NCBI GenBank assembly: GCA_944386285.1
Contig: CALXAM010000061.1
Coordinates: forward strand, 1-37,920
DNA: 37,920 bases
Direction of reading: 5' to 3'
Source of the DNA: an uncultured Clostridia bacterium
GTDB lineage: Bacteria > Bacillota > Clostridia > Oscillospirales > Ruminococcaceae
The number at the start of each line of letters is the position of its first letter. Position 1 is the stretch's first letter. Positions 32,881 through 37,920 of the stretch are shown here, one piece after another. The translations under genes and the position numbers were made by a program. The notes beneath the pieces are model-generated. The model made no database searches. It was not told where the DNA came from and worked only from the letters and a program-made list of their open reading frames with translations.

Positions 32881-34026
32881 CTATCCTCTCACCCGCTGTT
32901 TCGCGAGTGTTCGTTCTCCTTCTAAAATCGCCGATACAAGCGTATCAATCATCTCTTCTGTCGTTTCAGGCGAAAAACTTATCCGCAGTGTTTCATCCGC
33001 TGTCATACGGTCAACGCCGAGCGTATCCATCACATGACTGTGTGCGCCTTTTGCACAAGCGCTGCCGCTCGACACGTAAATTCCTTTCTGCTCCAAAAAA
33101 TGAAGCATCGTTTCTGAGCGCACACCGAATACCGACAAGCTTACAATATACGGTACGCACGCATCATTTGACCGGAATGTGACAGCCTCCGTATCAGAAA
33201 ACGCATCATGCAGCCGCTGGTTCAGTGCTTCATAATGGGAAAGCCGTGCAGCAAGCTTTGCCTTCTGTGCGCCAACCGCCGCACCAAACGCTGCAATCAT
33301 CGGAACCGGCTCTGTTCCTGAACGAAGTCCGTTCTGCTGTCCTCCGCCAATAATCTGCGGCACAAGACGGACACCTTTTTTCACAATCAGCGCACCGATT
33401 CCTTTGGGCGCGTATACCTTATGGCCGCTGATACTCATCAAATCCACTGAAAGAGCAGGAAACCGAATCGGAATTTTTAAAAATGCTTGTACCGCATCTG
33501 TATGAACCAGAACATCCGGCTTTTTCGCTTTGACTGCCGCGGCAATCTCTGCAATCGGCAGGAAAAGTCCCGTTTCATTATTGACCATCATACAGCTGAC
33601 CAAAGTCGTATCGTTATCCACCGCATCAGCGAATGACTGTGCAGAAAATGTTCCATCTGCTTGAGGAGATACGACTTTCACTGTAAATCCTTGTGTTTCT
33701 AAAGAATGGGCGGTCTCAAATACCGATGGATGCTCCACTGCGGAAATGACAATCGTTTTTCCGCGCCGGATTTTTGCCTGTGCCGCGCCAACAAGCGCCA
33801 GATTATTCGATTCGGTTGCTCCCGAAGTAAACAAAACCTCAGACACATCGCATTTTAACGCGGCTGCAATCTGTTTTTTTGCCTCTTTTACGCACTTTTC
33901 TGCCGCAAATCCCACATCATGCAAAGAAGAAGGGTTTCCATACGTTTTGGTCATCGCATTCACACACGCTTCCACCGCTTCTTTACAAGGCTTTGTTGTT
34001 GCACTGTTATCAAGATAAATTTCCAA
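32881..34026 (-). CDS. Cysteine desulfurase (NifS/IscS family, probable ThiI partner)
   Basis: This PLP enzyme of about 381 residues draws sulfur from cysteine. I favour a TTG start at 34026, behind AAAGGG, giving LEIYLDNSATTKPC as in the family; an ATG at 34050 is the alternative. Motifs: SAVEHPS, HTDAVQAF, the PLP Lys in SISGHKVYAPKGIG and the mobile Cys loop SSGSACAKGAHSH. The pairing with thiI resembles nifZ-thiI of Bacillus, so tRNA thiolation is its likely main job rather than general Fe-S assembly. It heads the seven-gene run. Confidence 0.94.
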   Translation of the reverse strand: MEIYLDNSATTKPCKEAVEACVNAMTKTYGNPSSLHDVGFAAEKCVKEAKKQIAAALKCDVSEVLFTSGATESNNLALVGAAQAKIRRGKTIVISAVEHPSVFETAHSLETQGFTVKVVSPQADGTFSAQSFADAVDNDTTLVSCMMVNNETGLFLPIAEIAAAVKAKKPDVLVHTDAVQAFLKIPIRFPALSVDLMSISGHKVYAPKGIGALIVKKGVRLVPQIIGGGQQNGLRSGTEPVPMIAAFGAAVGAQKAKLAARLSHYEALNQRLHDAFSDTEAVTFRSNDACVPYIVSLSVFGVRSETMLHFLEQKGIYVSSGSACAKGAHSHVMDTLGVDRMTADETLRISFSPETTEEMIDTLVSAILEGERTLAKQRVRG

Positions 34027-34075
34027 TCGGTTCGCCCTTTCTCGTTTCATTCAGTTTCTTTCAATAGATAGTTTT

Positions 34076-34104
34076 ATTGTACCGCTTTTCACAAAAAACC
34101 GCAA
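34076..34104 (-). promoter_or_regulatory. Promoter of the cysteine desulfurase-thiI run
   Basis: Minus strand: -35 TTGCGG (34104-34099), a 17-base spacer and -10 TACAAT (34081-34076). No clear terminator is visible between the seven following genes. Confidence 0.7.
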
Positions 34105-34159
34105 GCCTTTTCTTAACGGCATTTCCCTCTCTAACCGACAAATGTGACAATTCTGTTAT

Positions 34160-34188
34160 TTGACTTTACCGGATATTATTGCTATGAT
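34160..34188 (+). promoter_or_regulatory. Promoter of the DUF218/DUF1287 pair
   Basis: -35 TTGACT (34160-34165), a 17-base spacer and -10 TATGAT (34183-34188), ending about 12 bases before the AGGAGGAG ribosome site. Confidence 0.75.
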
Positions 34189-34213
34189 GGGAAATAGAAA
34201 AGGAGGAGATTTT

Positions 34214-34897
34214 ATGAACCATCGGATTTCACGCTGGATTTTTCGGCTGCTCATTTGTTTTAGTGTATTGGTCATTTTAGCCGCCGCTTTTATCTTCACA
34301 GCAGACTGCTATGTGCGGCACTCCTCTGCCGACTATTTGCTGACAGAAGAAGAGGCTGCTGCACAAAAACCGTTTGACTGCATTTTAGTACTTGGCGCAG
34401 GGGTGCGGGGCGATACCCCAAGTCCGCTGCTCTCTGAACGGCTTGACATGGGAATCTCACTCTTTGAGGCTGGCGTTTCCGATCGGATTCTGATGAGCGG
34501 TGATCACGGACAAGCTGACTATGATGAAGTCAATGTCATGAAGTCCTATGCAGTTGCGCGCGGCATTGCTTCTCATAATATCTTTATGGATCACGCTGGA
34601 TTCTCCACATACGAAAGTATGTACCGTGCTGCGCAGATTTTCGGCGTACAGCGTGTGTTAATCGTAACTCAGGAATATCATCTCTCCCGTGCAATTTTTG
34701 ACGCACGCGCAATGGGAATGGATGCCTATGGCGTATGCGCCGACCAGACACGTTTTTCCGGACAGCTTTGGCGTGATTTCCGCGAAGTATTTGCCCGTGC
34801 AAAAGACGCGGTATACTGCGCATTCAAACCGAAACCGACCTATTTAGGAGAATCCATTCCAATCGGAGGCAACGGTAATGTTACGAATGACACCTAA
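34214..34897 (+). CDS. Membrane-anchored DUF218 (SanA/YdcF-like) protein
   Basis: This 227-residue protein starts at ATG 34214 behind AGGAGGAG; an earlier in-frame ATG at 34160 lies on the promoter. One membrane segment (about 10-34) precedes the DUF218 domain: CILVLGAGVRGDTPSPLLSERLDMGISLFEAG, then ILMSGDHG, EYHLSRAIFDARAMG and a basic C-terminus. SanA-type proteins are linked to envelope integrity, including vancomycin sensitivity in E. coli; the biochemical role is not settled. Its end overlaps the next gene by 20 bases. Confidence 0.92.
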   Translation: MNHRISRWIFRLLICFSVLVILAAAFIFTADCYVRHSSADYLLTEEEAAAQKPFDCILVLGAGVRGDTPSPLLSERLDMGISLFEAGVSDRILMSGDHGQADYDEVNVMKSYAVARGIASHNIFMDHAGFSTYESMYRAAQIFGVQRVLIVTQEYHLSRAIFDARAMGMDAYGVCADQTRFSGQLWRDFREVFARAKDAVYCAFKPKPTYLGESIPIGGNGNVTNDT

Positions 34898-35597
34898 CGG
34901 ATTACGGCGTTTTCTTGCCGGCGTCGTTGCAATCGTGCTTTTATGTATTTTATGGCTGTCTCTTGATTTCTTCGGAATTGCTGTTGCGCCGTTTTATACG
35001 AATGAAGATTTTTCGCTGCCAATAAACGCGAGCGGTACAGATTTTAACCAAAACGGTATTGACGATACGTATGACCTGCTCATTGGTGCACGAAAAGACG
35101 CGCAAAATCATCCGGTCTATGACGGCAGCTACGTTTCAGGAGGATATCCGCCTGAAAACCGCGGCGTGTGCACAGATGTTGTTTGGCGTGCATTTCGTGA
35201 GGCAGGCTACTCGTTAAAGCAAATGGTCGATACGGACATCCGTGCTTCCATTGAAGATTATCCACGTACCGGCGGCGTACGCGACGCAAATATCGATTTC
35301 CGGCGTGTCCCGAATCTACGGGTGTTTTTCTCAAAATATGCGCAGTCGCTGACAACAGATCCCTATGACATTGGCGCATGGCAGGCAGGCGACATTGTCA
35401 CATTTGGCGATTCTCACATCGGAATCATTTCTGACCGGCGAAATGCAAAGGGAATTCCTTTTCTGATTCACAACAGTGGACAACCACATCGGGAAGAGGA
35501 CGCATTGCTTCGCTGCGGAACGATCAGCGGACATTTTCGATTTGATGGCGCATCTCTTCCAAAAGAATTGCAAATTTCGTTTTCTTATTCTGAATAA
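34878..35597 (+). CDS. DUF1287 domain secreted/membrane-anchored protein
   Basis: This 239-residue protein has a membrane segment (about 10-35) and a DUF1287 domain: DLLIGARKDAQNHPVYDGSYVSGGYPPENRGVCTDVVWRAFREAGY, then WQAGDIVTFGDSHIGIISD and FLIHNSGQ. The Cys in GVCTDVVWRA with the later His residues recalls NlpC/P60-like cysteine peptidase geometry, but activity is not established for this family. GGAGG within the end of the previous gene is its ribosome site, so the two are coupled. The membrane placement suggests an envelope role. Confidence 0.92.
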   Translation: MLRMTPNGLRRFLAGVVAIVLLCILWLSLDFFGIAVAPFYTNEDFSLPINASGTDFNQNGIDDTYDLLIGARKDAQNHPVYDGSYVSGGYPPENRGVCTDVVWRAFREAGYSLKQMVDTDIRASIEDYPRTGGVRDANIDFRRVPNLRVFFSKYAQSLTTDPYDIGAWQAGDIVTFGDSHIGIISDRRNAKGIPFLIHNSGQPHREEDALLRCGTISGHFRFDGASLPKELQISFSYSE

Positions 35598-35636
35598 AAA
35601 AGCCGCTCAAGTCCATGTGTGCTTGGGCGGCTTTTT
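35596..35636 (+). terminator. Terminator of the DUF218/DUF1287 pair
   Basis: AAAAAGCCGCTCAAG pairs with CTTGGGCGGCTTTTT (one G-T pair) across a ten-base loop. Confidence 0.88.
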
Positions 35637-35752
35637 GTATGCAATTTTTTGATCGTTTTCTATCGCAGCAGCTTGTTGATTCACTCCATTCCGTTTTTAA
35701 GATCGCATAAAACGCAGTAATTTTCTTTGCGCCATCTTTCCGTATTAACGCA

Positions 35753-35781
35753 TTGACATACAAAATGTTTCACCATATACT
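35753..35781 (+). promoter_or_regulatory. Promoter of the marR gene
   Basis: Consensus -35 TTGACA (35753-35758), a 17-base spacer and -10 TATACT (35776-35781). Confidence 0.82.
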
Positions 35782-35793
35782 TAACAATGTTAA
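35781..35793. promoter_or_regulatory. Palindromic operator candidate for the MarR regulator
   Basis: TTAACAATGTTAA is a perfect 13-bp palindrome that starts on the last base of the -10 box and spans the expected transcription start. A repressor bound there would block its own promoter. Confidence 0.6.
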
Positions 35794-35810
35794 CTATATG
35801 ATGAAAGGTT

Positions 35811-36266
35811 GTGATACGCGTGGAATGGACAGATATGATGCACTACCAGCAGCAGATGCAAAAAGTGATTCGAGCGTTGCTGCCCGTGCGTAAATCCTTG
35901 CTGACCGCCAGCGAATGTGAACTTTTGGCACATCTGTATCTGCGGCCGGAACAAAACACCCCCATTTTACTCAGTCAAAACAGCGGGATGAAAAAAGAGG
36001 CAGTAAGCCGCTGCTTGAAAACGCTCTATGAAAAAAACTGTATCCGCAAACAACGACAGGCAGAAGATGAACGAAGCTACCGATTATTTATCACAGAAAC
36101 TGGACTTGCCGAATTAAAGAAAGGATATGAAAGCATTTTGCAGCCCTTCTATGATCTGTGGCGCAATTCCGGCAAAGATTTTGAAGCGTTTATGCACTAT
36201 GCTGACAAACTTGCTGCACATATTGAAAAAGGACAGGATGATACTTGTGACCATGAAATTTTATGA
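35811..36266 (+). CDS. MarR-family transcriptional regulator
   Basis: The protein is about 148-151 residues. The start is a GTG, at 35811 or more likely 35820, which is better spaced from GAAAGG. The winged helix-turn-helix (about 30-105) is clear: LTASECELLAHLYL, the recognition-helix region SGMKKEAVSRCLKTLYEKNCI and the wing RQAEDERSYRLFITETGLAEL. Flanking helices would form the dimer. It overlaps the following membrane-transporter gene, the typical layout in which a MarR repressor controls an efflux gene, and it has an operator-like palindrome on its promoter. Confidence 0.9.
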   Translation: MIRVEWTDMMHYQQQMQKVIRALLPVRKSLLTASECELLAHLYLRPEQNTPILLSQNSGMKKEAVSRCLKTLYEKNCIRKQRQAEDERSYRLFITETGLAELKKGYESILQPFYDLWRNSGKDFEAFMHYADKLAAHIEKGQDDTCDHEIL

Positions 36267-37316
36267 CGCACTGCAAATGGACCCCTCCATCCTAAAACGG
36301 AAGATTTCCGTTTGTAACACCAAGCGGGAGAAAACATATTATTGGACCGCGATAGCAGTACGTTCAATATTGATCGTAGCCTTTGCAATCGTATTTATCA
36401 GTCTGTTATCTGGTATATTTGGCGCAGACAATACCCCTTTGGCAGTGGCGTTATTCTGCATGATGCTTGGAATCCGCTTTGTTAATTTTGAATATTGTAT
36501 CGGTGACTCGCTCATAACTTTAGCGGCAGTCCTTGCTATTCTGGTCCTTGCCCCCAGTGCAGCGGCAGTTCTCCCATCATTTCTATTGCTTCCATTGCAC
36601 TTTGTTGCTTTTTTTGCCGTGCTTTATATGACCACTCAGCGCCCTGAAATGGGAAACGGCGGCTTATACAGCTTTGCTTATATCTATCTCACAGGCAATC
36701 CCGTGGTCGGCGAAGCACTGATACGCCGCGGACTTTTGGCACTGGTTGGTTATTTCATCTGCGGCGCAATTTTATTTGCCAAACACCGAAAGCAACACAA
36801 AACAACACGTTTCAGCGAAGTCATACGCAAATTTGATCTTTCTAATCCGCTTCACCTATGACAGCTGCGCATGGCACTTGGTGTAAGTCTGATTATGACG
36901 GTTGGACAAGTATTTCATGTAGAACGCTTTATGTGGATGGGATTTGCTTGTGCATCGTTACTGTCAGAATATCCATATTCTCAACATACCGCCGTTCGCT
37001 TTCAAAAGAGAATTGTCGGAGCAGTGGCAGGATCTCTTGCATTTTTCATTCTTTATCTCGTAATACCGCAATCGTTTCGTTCGCTGATGGGACCATTCGG
37101 TGGCTGTGCTTAGGTTTTTGCACTGATTATCAGAATAAAACAGCAATGAATTGCTTCGGTGCGCTGACACTGGGCACCGCAATTTACGGGCTGCAAGGAG
37201 CAGTAATTCTGCGAGTGGTAGATACAATTCTAGGTGTTGTATTTGGTATGGTATTTGCTCTGATCTTTCATTGGCTGGCAGCCAACAGATTACTGCCCCG
37301 TCCAGAAGAAAAGTAA
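36253..37316 (+). pseudogene. FUSC-type aromatic-compound exporter gene, broken
   Basis: The first frame starts at ATG 36253 inside the end of marR and encodes about 202 residues with 5-6 membrane helices, ending at a TGA at 36859-36861 (after SNPLHL). The same frame continues after the stop with membrane sequence (MALGVSLIMTVGQVFHVERFMWMGFA...) to about 37110. Homology then moves to another frame (FCTDYQNKTAMNCFGALTLG, then GLQGAVILRVVDTILGVVFG), ending at 37316. This order is that of one FUSC/fusaric-acid-resistance-like protein of about 350 residues carrying one nonsense codon and one frameshift. An insertion sequence follows at 37411. The MarR gene upstream is intact. Confidence 0.78.
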
Positions 37317-37417
37317 TGGAGTTGAAGAAGTCTCCTCCTGTTTATATGAAAATATTCCATTCGGCAATGTTATTCCTGTTTCCGAATAAAAAATCCCCGC
37401 ACATTCCCAATGAACAG

Positions 37418-37464
37418 CACCCCATTTGTTAGACAGTATGATATACTATCTAACAGATGGGGTG
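37418..37464 (+). repeat. Long stem-loop at the left end of the insertion sequence
   Basis: CACCCCAT-TGTTAGA-AGTAT pairs with ATACT-TCTAACA-ATGGGGTG with two single mismatches. It ends 7 bases before the orfA start and would fold in any transcript entering from outside, hiding the start region. Confidence 0.7.
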
Positions 37465-37471
37465 ATTTATT

Positions 37472-37822
37472 ATGCCAAAAGGAATATCAAACAAACGATA
37501 TACGCCGGAATTCAAGCGAACGGTAGTAGAGACAATGCGAGAAGAACACCTGAGTATACGCGAAGTGATGCGAAAGTTTGAAATCAATGACCACGGCATC
37601 ATTGAACGCTGGGAGCGAATTTATCTTGAAGAAGGGCCGGAAGGCTTGGCGGTAGAACGGCGCGGGCGAAAGAGCAGCAGCCGGCCGGTCAAGTTGTCTA
37701 AGGCGGTTGAAGAAGACCTTATTGCAGAGAACCAGCGGCTGCGCGCGGAGATCGATTACCTAAAAAATTTGCAAGCCTTGGTTTTGGAAGAAGAGCGACG
37801 CCAGCACAGAAAACGCAGGTAG
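37472..37822 (+). CDS. IS3-family transposase OrfA
   Basis: This 116-residue DNA-binding half of an IS3-type transposase has a helix-turn-helix region (RYTPEFKRTVVETMREEHLSIREVMRKFEINDHGIIERWERIYLEEG), a basic linker (RRGRKSSSRPVKLSK) and a C-terminal leucine-zipper helix (LIAENQRLRAEIDYLKNLQALVLEE). This is the standard OrfA layout. The AGAAAACG stretch near 37810 is a plausible -1 slippage site for making the OrfAB fusion. Confidence 0.92.
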   Translation: MPKGISNKRYTPEFKRTVVETMREEHLSIREVMRKFEINDHGIIERWERIYLEEGPEGLAVERRGRKSSSRPVKLSKAVEEDLIAENQRLRAEIDYLKNLQALVLEEERRQHRKRR

Positions 37823-37920
37823 TTCAAAACCTAAGGCCGAAATATCCTTTATCCCTTCTGCTTGAAATCGCTCAACTGCCTCGTGCCACCTTCTACTACC
37901 ATCTAAAACGGATGCAACGG
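37811..37920 (+). CDS. IS3-family transposase OrfB, 5' end (partial)
   Basis: The -1 frame relative to orfA reads QKTQVVQNLRPKYPLSLLLE and then IAQLPRATFYYHLKRMQR to the window edge. The RATFYYHLKR stretch is the typical N-terminal HTH_21 region of IS3 OrfB integrases; the DDE core lies outside. It would be made by -1 frameshifting from orfA or from an internal start. The exact start is uncertain. Confidence 0.75.

Larger units (their letters stand above)
37411..37920 (+). mobile_element. IS3-family insertion sequence, left part (continues past window)
   Basis: The probable left end begins TGAACAGCACCCC at 37411, starting with TG as in IS3 elements. It contains orfA (37472-37822) and the first codons of orfB in the -1 frame. 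The right end lies beyond the window. It sits 95 bases after the broken FUSC gene. Confidence 0.8.

Noticed and set aside
36859..36861. TGA read as selenocysteine in the FUSC-like gene
   Set aside because: A second lesion (frameshift near 37110) lies downstream, no SECIS-like stem is evident, and FUSC proteins are not selenoproteins.

Overview
The window looks like chromosome of an anaerobic, Gram-positive, endospore-lineage bacterium, most likely a gut Clostridia (Oscillospiraceae/Ruminococcaceae-like). The reasons are strong AGGAGG ribosome sites, a T-box leader on pheST, IreB, a PdaA-type deacetylase, a SpoIID-domain protein, class B sortase, a ThiI paired with a cysteine desulfurase, and an oxygen-sensitive radical SAM maturase. 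This is inference from gene content; no rRNA gene is present.

Bases 1 to about 7150 are an accessory region, visibly richer in G+C than the rest. It starts with a minus-strand surface operon: a sortase-type anchored protein, a TasA/camelysin-like protein, the SipW-type signal peptidase and a large SipW-dependent beta-helix protein cut by the window edge. Upstream of it lies what I read as an invertible promoter. Two identical 22-bp inverted repeats flank 219 bp that carry an outward promoter now pointing into the operon, and a tyrosine-recombinase remnant abuts the distal repeat. The recombinase has an internal deletion plus frameshift, so the switch may be locked ON unless served in trans. 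Next come conjugative-element-type cassettes (4508-6932): a hypothetical protein, a frameshifted small gene, another hypothetical and a SprT-like zinc protein. Each sits behind a copy of the same roughly 40-bp upstream element, and three are followed by short-loop (TTCG or TTCA) terminators. An initiator tRNA-Met gene (7205-7280) borders the region.

Bases 7400-13600 (+ strand) hold a PdaA-like polysaccharide deacetylase, a GH130 mannoside phosphorylase with a GH38 alpha-mannosidase (a likely N-glycan mannose pathway), and a small lipoprotein.

Bases 13600-22000 are housekeeping genes: ireB, pheS-pheT under a T-box, prmA, a NUDIX hydrolase, a membrane-anchored protein, and a cluster of a DUF6106-like membrane protein, acpS and nnrD.

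Bases 22000-26700 are a four-gene Gld-like ABC exporter operon (ATPase, permease, GldG-like, DUF4340).

Bases 26800-34100 are one long minus-strand run: cysteine desulfurase, thiI, pncC, sortase B, SpoIID-domain protein, anSME-like radical SAM enzyme and galM.

Bases 34200-37920 (+ strand) hold a DUF218/DUF1287 pair, a MarR regulator with its own operator, a broken FUSC-type membrane gene, and the 5' end of an IS3-family insertion sequence that runs off the window.
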